DNA of 64,000 nt from Vallitalea longa (GCF_027923465.1 NZ_BRLB01000007.1:124001-188000), one strand, 5' to 3'. Counted from the first letter of the stretch, positions 26,240 through 35,407 are shown. Made by a program: numbers and translations. Notes: a model not told the origin generated them from the letters alone.

Positions 26240-27550
26240 CTAATCTATTAATTCTGGAATCAAATTCTTTATCTTGCTAATAAATATTTCCATTGCCTCT
26301 TTACTATTGTTGGCTTCATGTTTCAATATGCATTCAAGAGTATAATCAAAAGCACAGTTGAACTTTGTTTCATATTCACTGATGGGTCTAACTTTCATGT
26401 TATTATATATTTCCCTCATATAGATTTCGCCCATTGCTTGATTTTCAAATATCAGTTTCTTAGAATAAATAAACTTATCCTCATTATATGAATGAGCATA
26501 GTGGGTTAACAACCTATAATCATTTATATTATGGTAAGCTCCTTCTTCCGATAGAAGTAACCATTTCAATAATTTAAAAGCTTCTTCCTTATGGTTACTT
26601 TGTTTTGATATTCCCCATGCAGTTCCGCCCCATATGAAACCTCCTTCAGGTGGCATCATAATATTATAGTGGATATTTTTATTTTCCATATTTTCAATAA
26701 CATAATGTAAAAACCACGGTGGACAAGGTAGAAATATACTGTTTCCATAATCTATGTAGTAATACCATTCTGGACTCCATTGACATATTGGATATACCAA
26801 TTCATTATCCCTAAGGAAAATGCAATCTCCAAAAATATCTTCAACGTATTCCTTACAATTCAACTTATCATTTTCAATTAGCTTCTTATCATATTGATTG
26901 ATAACCATTACAGCATAATCTCTGATGCTTGGGAATAATTTAATGTCCTCTTTGCTTCTGTTTTTTACTTCAAGAGCATTTTCAAATAATATATCCCAAG
27001 AATATAACTTGTCTTCTACCAGTTTCCTATCTTTTACATTAAAATATTTTTCTGTGAGATCAGATCTATAAGCTAGTGCAGAAATTGCAATATCATAGGG
27101 TATTCCAATTATATTGTTATCTTTATCTTTATAATTGTCGATGTTATAATGCAAAAAATCTTCACTTAATATATTAAACGGTTTTTTCCCTAGATCTTCA
27201 CATAGACCTAAATCTATTAAATCACTGATCTGGTCACGTTCCATAAAAACAATATCAGGTATCTTTTTATTTACTGCTAACGAACTCTGCAATATTCTCA
27301 AATAATCATTACTATCAATCAACTCATATTTTATGCTGACATTGTTTTTCTTAGAGTATTCTGAAAAACTCTTATTAAGAGATTCATCCCATCCCCATAT
27401 AAGAATTGAATCCTTTATTTTACTATCTTTAATCAATGGGTCTTTATTACTTTGATATCTTAACAAGAGAAACTCACCTATTACGAAAATTGAAAATACA
27501 ATAAAAAATAGCAATGTAATTAATATTAATTTTTTATTTGTTTTGTGCAT
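26240..27550 (-). CDS. Membrane-anchored extracellular solute-binding protein, possible sensor partner
   Basis: 436 residues with the fold pattern of family 1 sugar-binding proteins: ILIWGWDESLNKSF at the start of the mature part, KIPDIVFMERDQISDLIDLG, GIPYDIAISALAYRSDL, GGFIWGGTAWGISKQSNHKEEAFKLLKWL. It differs from the lipoprotein at 32063-33379 in having an uncleaved-looking N-terminal helix (about 8-30) without a lipobox Cys. It is encoded between the YesM-like kinase and beta-galactosidase genes, with no permeases beside it. This suggests it detects a glycan outside the cell and passes the signal to the kinase, as binding-protein components of three-component systems do. That role is inference; it could also deliver sugar to the ABC permeases at 33399-35122. 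Confidence 0.75.
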   Translation of the reverse strand: MHKTNKKLILITLLFFIVFSIFVIGEFLLLRYQSNKDPLIKDSKIKDSILIWGWDESLNKSFSEYSKKNNVSIKYELIDSNDYLRILQSSLAVNKKIPDIVFMERDQISDLIDLGLCEDLGKKPFNILSEDFLHYNIDNYKDKDNNIIGIPYDIAISALAYRSDLTEKYFNVKDRKLVEDKLYSWDILFENALEVKNRSKEDIKLFPSIRDYAVMVINQYDKKLIENDKLNCKEYVEDIFGDCIFLRDNELVYPICQWSPEWYYYIDYGNSIFLPCPPWFLHYVIENMENKNIHYNIMMPPEGGFIWGGTAWGISKQSNHKEEAFKLLKWLLLSEEGAYHNINDYRLLTHYAHSYNEDKFIYSKKLIFENQAMGEIYMREIYNNMKVRPISEYETKFNCAFDYTLECILKHEANNSKEAMEIFISKIKNLIPELID

Positions 27551-27601
27551 ATCTTTATCCTCGGATATTAATATTTTATTTGATATAACAAATTTAATAA
27601 A

Positions 27602-27640
27602 CTATACAATCCACTAATTTTGTATAATATTCTATACTAC
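27602..27640 (-). promoter_or_regulatory. Candidate YesN operator, copy A
   Basis: The minus strand carries TATAGAA, then TATACAAAATTA, then GGATT, nearly identical in spacing and sequence to 35178-35216. It starts just after the kinase stop codon and ends about 52 bases before the binding-protein ATG. A -10-like TATATC follows GGATT by about 20 bases, so the motif stands where the -35 box would be. Confidence 0.6.
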
Positions 27641-27643
27641 AAA

Positions 27644-29371
27644 TTAATTTTTGTTTACCAAAGGTAATTCAATAACTACTCTACAACCTTTATCTATATC
27701 AGATTTTATACTAATCATGTAATCCTGTTTATATATATAGTCCAGACGTTCTTTTATATTGTATAATCCTATAGATTTCAATGAATTACTGTACTTTCTA
27801 TCTTCAAATATGAACATATTATCAACTTTTTCTTTCTCTATACCCATCCCGTCATCTTCAACACTTATAAACACATATTCACCATCTTTATGGATATCCA
27901 CTATTATATTACCTTCACGAGATAATGGTGAAATACCATGATAGATCGCATTTTCAATAAGAGGTTGTAATATTATCTTAGGTATATATATTTTCTTAAT
28001 CTCCTCGTCAATAAAAAATTCAATATGGAATTTGTCTCTATACCTGACCTTTTGAATTTCCACATAACTTTTTATCGTATCAATTTCATTTTCTACTTGT
28101 TCAAACATAGCCTCTGGTGACATAGTAACTTTGATTGAATCTTGTAATATATTTATGAAAGCCTTAGTCATATTTTCTATATTTTTATTTTTACCTTTTC
28201 TTGCCATGTAAACGATGGAATTTAACGTATTATAAATAAAATGTGGATTTATCTGTGACATAAGCAATTCCAATTCCATATCTCTTTTTTTCTTCTCGTA
28301 TTCAATTATTTTCTTGACATATTCCTCTAACTTAACAGCCATATTGTTAAAACCTTCTTCTAGTATTTGTATTTCTCCGTAACTATTGGTTTCAACTCTT
28401 ATTTTCAGATTTTCTTCTGATAATCTTTCCATAGCTGATGCAAGGTTAGTGATTGGTCTAGTCATATCTGAAATGATCTTTCCTAAGAAAATCATCATAA
28501 TTATTATGCTGATGATTATTGTCAATAGCACAAAAAACATTAAGAGCAATCTGATATCATGAAATATTTTACTATTAGTTATTATTATATATTTAAAACC
28601 ATTGTTTAATTTCTTATAGAAGACCATATTGTCTGATTTTCTATACATTCCGCCATTTTGGAATTCTATGTCCTTGATATAGTCATTAACCTTAGCTGAG
28701 TCGAATTTTTTGTAATCTTTGTATATCAATTCATTAAATGGATTTATTAGCAGTTGTCCATCTTCACTATTGTTTTCTTGAAATAGATTCTCTAAAAAAT
28801 CAACTTTGATATTAATTATCAATTCGCCTATTTTATTATCACTTCTATTTATATTATTTATATCTGTTATAAAACTAATAACATCCGTTTTTACATTCCC
28901 GTCTGTAAAGACTACATGCTTTCTCGAAAATCTTCCATACAATTTTCTATCATATGAGTACCAATCTTCTTTTAGCTTATACTCAAAATAGCTACTATAG
29001 GGAAATATGTTCCAAAAACAATTACCGTTGGTATCTATTAAAACAAAACTATCAATATATTCTCTTAAATAGCTATAATTTTTCATATAGCTCATGGTCT
29101 TATCAATCTCAGATACTTTTTCGTGGGAGATGAGAAAATCTTGTACTTCATTGCTGACACTTATTTCTTGAGATATTAAATATAAATCTTCCATTATAAA
29201 TTCTATCTGTTTTACTTTTTGATTTATATTGGTGTTATAATCTTTTATAATCTGCTTCTCTATCGTATTTTTAGAGTATATATATACAATTACACCCAAA
29301 CAAACCATAGAAATTGTTATTACCATTGTTGTCATCTTAATAATTCTATAGCTTAATGTTAATTTTTTCAT
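27644..29371 (-). CDS. Sensor histidine kinase, YesM type
   Basis: 575 residues: helix 1 (about 10-32), an extracellular Cache-like sensing domain (about 35-275), helix 2 (about 278-303), a HAMP domain (about 305-358), then the His_kinase region with INPHFIYNTLNSI, whose His is the phosphorylation site, and an HATPase domain with PLIENAIYHGI, DDGMGI and GLYNIKERLDY. This is the LytS/YesM class, usually paired with AraC-type YesN regulators controlling polysaccharide use. The ATG at 29371 has AGAAG 8 bases upstream; the GTG at 29380 would overlap the regulator's stop. The yesN-like gene ends at 29377, so the two are coupled. Confidence 0.93.
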   Translation of the reverse strand: MKKLTLSYRIIKMTTMVITISMVCLGVIVYIYSKNTIEKQIIKDYNTNINQKVKQIEFIMEDLYLISQEISVSNEVQDFLISHEKVSEIDKTMSYMKNYSYLREYIDSFVLIDTNGNCFWNIFPYSSYFEYKLKEDWYSYDRKLYGRFSRKHVVFTDGNVKTDVISFITDINNINRSDNKIGELIINIKVDFLENLFQENNSEDGQLLINPFNELIYKDYKKFDSAKVNDYIKDIEFQNGGMYRKSDNMVFYKKLNNGFKYIIITNSKIFHDIRLLLMFFVLLTIIISIIIMMIFLGKIISDMTRPITNLASAMERLSEENLKIRVETNSYGEIQILEEGFNNMAVKLEEYVKKIIEYEKKKRDMELELLMSQINPHFIYNTLNSIVYMARKGKNKNIENMTKAFINILQDSIKVTMSPEAMFEQVENEIDTIKSYVEIQKVRYRDKFHIEFFIDEEIKKIYIPKIILQPLIENAIYHGISPLSREGNIIVDIHKDGEYVFISVEDDGMGIEKEKVDNMFIFEDRKYSNSLKSIGLYNIKERLDYIYKQDYMISIKSDIDKGCRVVIELPLVNKN

Positions 29372-29376
29372 AATAA

Positions 29377-30897
29377 TCACTTCTTATATTCTAAAGGACT
29401 GGTTCCTACTATTTTTTTAAATACTTTACTGAAATATTGACTGGTTTTGTATCCTACAGCTTCAGAAATCTCATAGATCTTGTAATTCCCTTCATCCATC
29501 ATTTTCAATGCCATAGTTATCCTATATTCGGTTAATATAGTTGTAAATGTTTTGTTGAGCTCTTTTTTTAATAATAAGCTAAGATAAACACCACTTATAT
29601 CTAAATATTTTGCTACTTTATCTACTGTTAAAGGTTTTTTATAGTTATCATGGATATATAAAATAGCTTCATATACTTTTTTTGAGTAAAGTTTCTGTTC
29701 TAGCACATCTTTAATAATTCTTTTGTATGTTTTTTTATAATACTCAGTGACATCATTGATTTTTATGAACATTGTTTCTTTTTCATTGTAATTATTAATG
29801 TATTTATCTGGATCAATATTATGGTCTACAGCATATTTTTCTATTGTCTTCGTTAATGTTTCTATAATATGGAACATGTTATTACTTCCATAATATCTTA
29901 TAAGATCATGATGTAGATTGGAAAAGAAGATGTCCACATCATCAATAACTTTACTCTCCAAAACCTGTACTAATTTCTGTGATATGCCTTCTAATCTTTC
30001 TTTACAAATCAATTCTTTTTTTGGGACTTCAAAATCCCATATTATTTTATTTTCGGCTAGATAAAATAGATATTCCATACAATCTTTAACATATCTAGCA
30101 TTATCTTTTAATTCACCTAATTGACAACTCTTTCTAAACAATACCATAGAATACGTATATTTATTTTTATTAATATATCTCCCTATTTTAAGTGCTATCA
30201 AATATAGGCATTCTTGGATTTTACTGTTACTATTGACTTTTTTGCGTATTATACATATTATTTTCCTATTTCTATCAGTAATGATTAACGACTGTTTTAT
30301 CTTCAGACTATTTCTATCATCTTTACTTATTTGATCCAGTATATTATTATCTTCGATTTCCATATCATCTTTAATATCAAATAATAATAATGATACCTTG
30401 TATTTGACTAACACTCTATAATAATTCTCTAGTTCTGATGAAAGTTGTTTCCCTTTAATTAAACAAGATATGACATCTTTACTTATGACACTATTGATGA
30501 CATCATTTTTTTCTAAGTTATTTGCTGCCTTTTTCAAATTATCCAACAGACTATCATGACTGATTTCATGTTTCAATAAATAATCACATACACCTAACCC
30601 TATTGCTTCTTTTGCATAATTAAAATCACTATATGCTGTTAGAATGAATATCTGAATATTTTTGTTATTAGATAGTTTCGTTATTTTTTTAGTCAATTCT
30701 AATCCATTGATTACTGGCATATTGATGTCAATGAAGATAATGTCAGGTTCATATTTCTTGTATAATGAAAGACCCTCTCTACTACTCGTAGTTTTTGCTA
30801 CAATTGTAAAACCGTTGGCTTCCCAATCAATTATATCCATTAAATCTTCAATAACCATAATTTCATCATCAATCAGCATAACTTTCCATTTTTTCAC
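29377..30897 (-). CDS. AraC-type response regulator, YesN type
   Basis: 506 residues: receiver domain (about 1-120) with acidic pair DDE, phospho-acceptor Asp in FIDINMPVING (about 55) and Lys in YLLKHE; a long middle region without recognisable motifs; and a C-terminal AraC helix-turn-helix pair (about 405-505) with VAKYLDISGVYLSLLLKKELNKT and ISEAVGYKTSQYFSKVFKK. It starts with GTG after AAGGAG. It should be activated by the adjacent kinase and bind DNA; the repeated motif at 27602-27640 and 35178-35216 is the likely target. Together these genes resemble glycan-responsive regulators found beside sugar ABC transporters in Clostridia and Bacilli. Confidence 0.94.
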   Translation of the reverse strand: MKKWKVMLIDDEIMVIEDLMDIIDWEANGFTIVAKTTSSREGLSLYKKYEPDIIFIDINMPVINGLELTKKITKLSNNKNIQIFILTAYSDFNYAKEAIGLGVCDYLLKHEISHDSLLDNLKKAANNLEKNDVINSVISKDVISCLIKGKQLSSELENYYRVLVKYKVSLLLFDIKDDMEIEDNNILDQISKDDRNSLKIKQSLIITDRNRKIICIIRKKVNSNSKIQECLYLIALKIGRYINKNKYTYSMVLFRKSCQLGELKDNARYVKDCMEYLFYLAENKIIWDFEVPKKELICKERLEGISQKLVQVLESKVIDDVDIFFSNLHHDLIRYYGSNNMFHIIETLTKTIEKYAVDHNIDPDKYINNYNEKETMFIKINDVTEYYKKTYKRIIKDVLEQKLYSKKVYEAILYIHDNYKKPLTVDKVAKYLDISGVYLSLLLKKELNKTFTTILTEYRITMALKMMDEGNYKIYEISEAVGYKTSQYFSKVFKKIVGTSPLEYKK

Positions 30898-30941
30898 TAA
30901 TACCTGCTCCTTGTAAAAATTTTAGTAATATCAATTGACTA

Positions 30942-31538
30942 CTAACTTAATGAAATAATAATAGAAACACAAAATGGTACCAGAATAGATAAAATGATAC
31001 CAGATACAAAAGCAATGATAGTTATAATTGCATTAGTATTTTTTGAAATAATTGGCAGAGCTGTATCCATTGAAGTAGCGCCTGCTATGGATATCGTTTC
31101 AGTTAAACCTATGTATTTAGAGATGAATGGGATTAATATGAAGGCTAATATTTCTCTAGTTACATTAGAAATGAAAGCTAATGCACTTAATTTTGCAGAG
31201 TGTTCGCTTAAGATAATCGCAGATAAGCTATACCATCCGAAACCAGCTCCTACAGCTCCCCCTTCATTGAAATTCAAGCCTATGATATATCCTCCTACGA
31301 TTCCTCCTAATATACTGCCTACACCTATTAATAGGGGAAACAATAATATTCTAAAACCCATTTTCTTAATATCATTAATAACATTCTTATTCTTACTTAT
31401 ATCAATACCAACAAAAAAAAGCAATAAGCACAAGCCTATATCTAGCCATAAGTCAGTATTTAATGTCATCGTATCTGGTATGATATAATAACCGGATAAA
31501 ATACCTACTATAATTACTAAAAGGATTTTAATGCTCAT
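30942..31538 (-). CDS. Split lysine exporter LysO, large C-terminal part
   Basis: 198 residues with about six hydrophobic segments. The LysO (DUF340) signature is clear: LCLLLFFVGIDIS near the start, GAGFGWYSLSAIIL in the middle and GATSMDTALPII toward the end, a stretch with the conserved Asp that matters for transport in E. coli LysO. In that organism LysO is a single chain of about 300 residues exporting lysine; many Firmicutes split it in two. The upstream gene (31528-31854) gives the N-terminal third and overlaps by 11 bases. AAAGGAG precedes the ATG. The regulator gene starts 45 bases downstream without a visible terminator, so they may share a transcript. Confidence 0.85.
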   Translation of the reverse strand: MSIKILLVIIVGILSGYYIIPDTMTLNTDLWLDIGLCLLLFFVGIDISKNKNVINDIKKMGFRILLFPLLIGVGSILGGIVGGYIIGLNFNEGGAVGAGFGWYSLSAIILSEHSAKLSALAFISNVTREILAFILIPFISKYIGLTETISIAGATSMDTALPIISKNTNAIITIIAFVSGIILSILVPFCVSIIISLS

Positions 31539-31854
31539 TAGAATGTCTCCTTTCTCTTATGTCCGGATATTTGGCTTTACTAAAAAATATACATTTCCCA
31601 ATGAATGTAAATAAAATACTGAAACTAATAATCACTAATGATATTATAATACCTTTGATTCCTAATTCTAAGAAAGAATCTATTATATAATCATCCATCC
31701 CAATTCGCAATCCCATTATAAATAGCAATAAAAAAAGACATATCAATTGCATAAATTCAATTTTATTTATTAATTTATCTTTGATAAATTTAGTATTACC
31801 TATTAAAACCCCAGCTATCAATAGAAATAAATACAATAACATCTTCTGTATCAT
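31528..31854 (-). CDS. Split lysine exporter LysO, small N-terminal part
   Basis: 108 residues with about three transmembrane helices (4-20, 35-52, 66-90) and a basic tail (KYPDIRERRH). FLLLFIMGLRIGMDD corresponds to the N-terminal repeat of LysO, matching LLLFFVGIDIS in the larger partner. The two should assemble into one membrane exporter. GGAGG lies 6-7 bases before the ATG, and the 11-base overlap with the next gene argues for coupled translation. A promoter-like pair is found at 31914-31941. No lysine riboswitch is visible upstream. Confidence 0.8.
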   Translation of the reverse strand: MIQKMLLYLFLLIAGVLIGNTKFIKDKLINKIEFMQLICLFLLLFIMGLRIGMDDYIIDSFLELGIKGIIISLVIISFSILFTFIGKCIFFSKAKYPDIRERRHSNEH

Positions 31855-31913
31855 TATCTTCCTCCATTAGTATAAAAATTCTATATATGTAATTTCTCCA
31901 TAATATAAGATAA

Positions 31914-31941
31914 AATATAATAACCATCTCATTCATTGTAA
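31914..31941 (-). promoter_or_regulatory. Candidate promoter of the split lysO genes
   Basis: On the minus strand TTACAA (31936-31941) and TATATT (31914-31919) are 16 bases apart, about 60 bases upstream of the first gene. Confidence 0.35.
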
Positions 31942-32015
31942 TAAAATGGCTGTACTATTTAATAATTACAGTATATCAGACATTATTTTCTAAAACAAGC
32001 CAACCTAATGTATGA

Positions 32016-32048
32016 GTGATGTTTATATTTAGCATTTATAAACATCAC
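32016..32048 (-). terminator. Hairpin at the end of the sugar ABC operon
   Basis: A perfect 12-bp stem GTGATGTTTATA / TATAAACATCAC with a 9-base loop, 15 bases after the stop of the binding protein gene. There is no T run on the minus strand, so it may protect the mRNA end instead of terminating efficiently. Confidence 0.5.
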
Positions 32049-32062
32049 CCATCTAAATCTAT

Positions 32063-33379
32063 CTACTTACCATACATTTCTTTCATTGTTTTTTGTAATT
32101 TGTCCATTGATTGTTTTACATCTGCATCTTTTAAGGTTATTTTCGCTTGAACATCTTTAACATAATCATTGGTTTCAGCAAAATTTTGTGTAAAATTAAG
32201 ACTTGGTATATCTTTTCCAATCTCAACAAACAATTTCCATATTTGCTGATTACCGAAATATTCTTCCTCATTCTCAAAAACACTATCAGAGTATATAGGT
32301 TCATAAGAAGGATATAATCCGTATTTGGAAAATGCATTAATTTGTGAATCATGGTCTGTCATTGCAAATTTCACGAATTCCATTGCAGCTTTTTTGTTCT
32401 CTGATTTAGCAGGTATCACTATATTAGAACCTCCGTTGACAGCTGCTTGAACTGAATTCTCATCCACAACAGGTAATTTCATGATACGCCATTTACCTGA
32501 ACTGTCTGTACATTCATCTTTTAATGTTCCTGCCCACCATACAGCATTAGCTACTGTAGCTACTTTACCTTCTTTTGATGCTGTTACTAGACCATCCCAA
32601 TTGACATTATCAAATAATACATCTGCTTCGTACATCTTTTTTACTATTGACATTGCTTTTATTGCAGCTTCATTATTCAACGTAGTATTACCATCTTCGT
32701 CAAAGTAGAAACTACCCATTTCATTTAATATCATTCTAAATAAAGTGTCATTCTTAGAAATTGCTACAGGAATCATTTTTACTCCTATTTCATTCATTTT
32801 CTTTCCTGCTTCAATAAAATCATCCCAAGTTACGATATCCTCTGCTTTTACACCTGCTTCATTAAAAAAATCTTCTCTATAATAGAGACCGCATGGAGCT
32901 CCATCCCATGGAAATGCATATATTTTACCATTAATTTTACATTCGGACATCTTTATGGGAAGGAATTTGTCTTCTTCCACTATTTCACTTAGTTCAACAA
33001 AATCTTTTGGAAATTTATTTACAAAAGAAGGTATCCTTTCTCCTTCAAGAGTAACTACTTCAGGTAATCCTTCACCTGATAAAAGAGCTGTAGTTAGTTT
33101 TTCATAAACCTGTGAATTACCTAAATCCAATATTTCTATCTCTACATCAGGATATGTCTTGTTGAATTTTACAGCTGCTTCTTCTAGTGCCTTTGCGGCA
33201 ACATCCCAACTCCACACTGTAACTGTACCTTCTAGTGTACCATCCTCCTCACTAAGATTTTTATCTGCTTTTTCGCTTTCATCTTTTTTACTACACCCAG
33301 TTGGCAAAATCACTAAAACCATTACTAAACATAAGCAAATTAATTTTACCATCATAGAACTTTTTGTTAAAGTTTTCAT
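32063..33379 (-). CDS. Sugar ABC transporter solute-binding lipoprotein
   Basis: 438 residues of the family 1 extracellular binding proteins. The signal peptide ends with the lipobox ILPTGC, followed by an acidic linker and TVTVWSWDVAAKALEEAAVKFN, TTALLSGEGLPEVVTLEG, YAFPWDGAPCGLYYREDFF and AVNGGSNIVIPAKSENKKAAMEFVKF, all usual for oligosaccharide-binding components. AAAGGAGG lies 7 bases before the ATG at 33379, so the longer reading from 33418 is rejected. It follows the two permease genes, the reverse of the common order, and no ATPase is encoded here; a shared MsmX-type ATPase elsewhere is probably used. The ligand is likely a galactoside, judging from the two galactosidases in the window. 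Confidence 0.93.
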   Translation of the reverse strand: MKTLTKSSMMVKLICLCLVMVLVILPTGCSKKDESEKADKNLSEEDGTLEGTVTVWSWDVAAKALEEAAVKFNKTYPDVEIEILDLGNSQVYEKLTTALLSGEGLPEVVTLEGERIPSFVNKFPKDFVELSEIVEEDKFLPIKMSECKINGKIYAFPWDGAPCGLYYREDFFNEAGVKAEDIVTWDDFIEAGKKMNEIGVKMIPVAISKNDTLFRMILNEMGSFYFDEDGNTTLNNEAAIKAMSIVKKMYEADVLFDNVNWDGLVTASKEGKVATVANAVWWAGTLKDECTDSSGKWRIMKLPVVDENSVQAAVNGGSNIVIPAKSENKKAAMEFVKFAMTDHDSQINAFSKYGLYPSYEPIYSDSVFENEEEYFGNQQIWKLFVEIGKDIPSLNFTQNFAETNDYVKDVQAKITLKDADVKQSMDKLQKTMKEMYGK

Positions 33380-33398
33380 TGTAAATCCTCCTTTTATT

Positions 33399-34235
33399 CT
33401 ATTCTTTGACTGCCCCACCCATAATTCCTGATATAAATTGCTTTTGAAAGATTAGAAAAACTATCATTATAGGAATAGTGGCAATAGTAGCAGCCAACAT
33501 AATCATACCGTAATCAATTCTCATAAGACCTTTTAAAGAAGCTAATGCAACAGGAAGTGTATACATCTCTTTTGTATTGAGAATAATAAGTGGCCACATG
33601 AAGTTACCCCACATTGACATAAATGTATATATGGCTAATGCACCTAATGCTGGTTTCATAGTAGGTATGACTATTTTCATAAATATACTAAATTCATTAC
33701 ATCCATCAATCCTTGCTGCCTCAATTAAGGAATCAGGAAAAGATAGCATATTCTGCCTCATAAGAAATACTCCAAAAGCATTGGCTAATAATGGGACTAT
33801 TACTGCTTGATAGGAATTCTGCCATCCAATAGCATTCATTAGATTATATAAAGGAACTAATAAAACTTGAAATGGTATCATCAAGGTAACAATAATAATT
33901 GTAAAAAATAATTTCTTACCTTTGAATTCAAATTTTGCTAATGCATAACCAGATAATGAAGCTAACAAAAGAGTCAGGACTGTATATGTAATAGTAATAA
34001 ATAGAGAATTGAATATTACACGAAGAATCAACATTCTCTCATTCAAATTATTAAAATTATCAATCAAATTTTCTCCAAACCATAATGCTGGTGGAATTCC
34101 TAATATATCCGATGTTGAATTAGTTCCTGAAACGAACATCAAATAAAATGGGAATAACGAAAAGAAAGTAATGATTATAAGAAATATATAACTAATAATC
34201 TTAACAGGGTAATGCTTCTTTGCTTTCAACTTCAT
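33399..34235 (-). CDS. Sugar ABC transporter permease, MalG/AraQ type
   Basis: 278 residues with six transmembrane helices. The cytoplasmic EAA loop is present as EAARIDGCNEFSIFMKIVIP, the contact with the ATPase. The start LKAKKHYPVKIISYIFLIIITFFSLFPFYLM and the end FQKQFISGIMGGAVK are standard for the CUT1 inner permease. The start overlaps the stop of the MalF-type gene by 4 bases. The product pairs with that permease and the lipoprotein at 32063-33379 to import an oligosaccharide. Confidence 0.94.
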   Translation of the reverse strand: MKLKAKKHYPVKIISYIFLIIITFFSLFPFYLMFVSGTNSTSDILGIPPALWFGENLIDNFNNLNERMLILRVIFNSLFITITYTVLTLLLASLSGYALAKFEFKGKKLFFTIIIVTLMIPFQVLLVPLYNLMNAIGWQNSYQAVIVPLLANAFGVFLMRQNMLSFPDSLIEAARIDGCNEFSIFMKIVIPTMKPALGALAIYTFMSMWGNFMWPLIILNTKEMYTLPVALASLKGLMRIDYGMIMLAATIATIPIMIVFLIFQKQFISGIMGGAVKE

Positions 34236-35122
34236 TTTTCATCACCCACCTTAAATTGGATAAAAGATAATATGGCTATAATAATAACCAACACATAACT
34301 TATAGCTGATGCATATCCGAATTTTACGTATTTGAAACCTGAATTATATAGGTAATGAGATATTGTGATTGTTGCGTTATCTGGTCCACCTTGTGTCAAG
34401 ATATATGACTCATCAAATAATTGTAATGTTCCTATAGTGGAAGTTATAGTACAAAATAATATTATTGGTTTTAGAATTGGTATAGTTACCTTGAAGAATG
34501 TCTGAAATCTGTTTGCTCCATCTATAGCACATGCTTCATATAAATTGGCAGGAATCTGTTTCAATCCAGCAAGTAGAATAATCATATTATAACCTGTCCA
34601 TCTCCAGCATACTGCAATAATGATTGAGATTCTAGCACTTGTAGGCTTATTAAGCCAATCTACTGCAGGAATATGAAATAGCTTCAATATATAATTAACC
34701 AATCCATACTCAGTATTCAAAAGAAGCATAAATACTAGAGAATATGCTACAAGTGATGTTATTGAAGGCATAAAAATAGAAATTCTGAAAAAAGTTTTAC
34801 ATTTTAGTGAATTCTGATTTAATGTGTTTGCTAAGAGAAGTGCGAAAAATATCATTATAGGTACTTGAATGATTAAGTAAATGAACGTATTAATCAATGC
34901 TGCTTTAAAAATTGGATCGTGCAATAATAGTTTATAATTATTAAACCCGACAAAATGAAATTCCCCAAATTCAAATTTATTAAAACTAAGTATCAATGAA
35001 TTAATTATTGGATATACCATGAAAATAGCAAAAATAAGTAAAACAGGCAACATAAAATAATACGGTGCAGTTTTCTTATTTAATCTAAATGCACTTATAA
35101 ATTTATGAGACTTTTTATCCAT
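34232..35122 (-). CDS. Sugar ABC transporter permease, MalF/UgpA type
   Basis: 296 residues with six transmembrane helices and the EAA loop variant EACAIDGANRFQTFFKVTIP. KTAPYYFMLPVLLIFAIFMVYPI and the FFRISIFMPSITSLVAYSLVF stretch are typical of the CUT1 subfamily. First gene of the transporter operon: a strong AGGAGGAGG precedes the ATG and the motif at 35178-35216 lies upstream. It would dimerise with the MalG-type permease encoded next. Confidence 0.94.
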   Translation of the reverse strand: MDKKSHKFISAFRLNKKTAPYYFMLPVLLIFAIFMVYPIINSLILSFNKFEFGEFHFVGFNNYKLLLHDPIFKAALINTFIYLIIQVPIMIFFALLLANTLNQNSLKCKTFFRISIFMPSITSLVAYSLVFMLLLNTEYGLVNYILKLFHIPAVDWLNKPTSARISIIIAVCWRWTGYNMIILLAGLKQIPANLYEACAIDGANRFQTFFKVTIPILKPIILFCTITSTIGTLQLFDESYILTQGGPDNATITISHYLYNSGFKYVKFGYASAISYVLVIIIAILSFIQFKVGDEK

Positions 35123-35177
35123 TGTTACCTCCTCCTTCTATACATTCATAATACATAAATTATAAATATATTTAAAT

Positions 35178-35216
35178 GTTATAATCCTTTAATTTTGTAT
35201 ACTTTTCTATAATATT
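35178..35216 (-). promoter_or_regulatory. Candidate YesN operator, copy B
   Basis: The minus strand has TATAGAA, TATACAAAATTA and GGATT at the same spacing as 27602-27640; about 31 of 36 positions agree. It ends about 56 bases before the permease ATG, almost the same distance as copy A. TATAAT follows GGATT by 18 bases, and no good -35 box is present, as expected of an activator-dependent promoter. Confidence 0.6.
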
Positions 35217-35220
35217 TATC

Positions 35221-35378
35221 ATGGTGAAACAATTGAAATTGAAGATGTTGAAATACTATATAAATAATCTAATTCCAAAAATACTTCCTACTATAAATAA
35301 AAACTTTGGAGAATAATATAATTATCTTCCAAAGTTTCCTTATAGATATCTATTTAGATTTGTCAATTCTGTTAAATT
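35221..35378 (+). pseudogene. Remnant 3' end of a lost paralogue of the 195-residue gene
   Basis: This stretch repeats 37135-37292 with about 13 differences in 158 bases. Its first part reads, in the same frame, GETIEIEDVEILYK and a stop, almost the same C-terminus as the 195-residue protein (GETIEIEDVEIPYK). The upstream coding part is gone: homology begins abruptly at 35221. It thus looks like the tail of a second gene copy left after a deletion or partial duplication. Confidence 0.7.
35301..35337. terminator. Hairpin inside the first duplication copy
   Basis: A 10-bp stem (AAACTTTGGA / TCCAAAGTTT), extendable through an AATAAT / ATTAT inner pairing. On the minus strand TTTTTATTT follows, so it can serve as the terminator of the 238-residue gene that ends at 35408. 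Confidence 0.7.
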
Positions 35379-35407
35379 TATTTAGCAAATCTATTCAAAA
35401 TCAAATG

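Noticed and set aside
32016-32048. Riboswitch or small RNA after the binding protein gene
   Set aside because: The sequence is a simple perfect hairpin next to a stop codon, sufficiently explained as a 3'-end structure.
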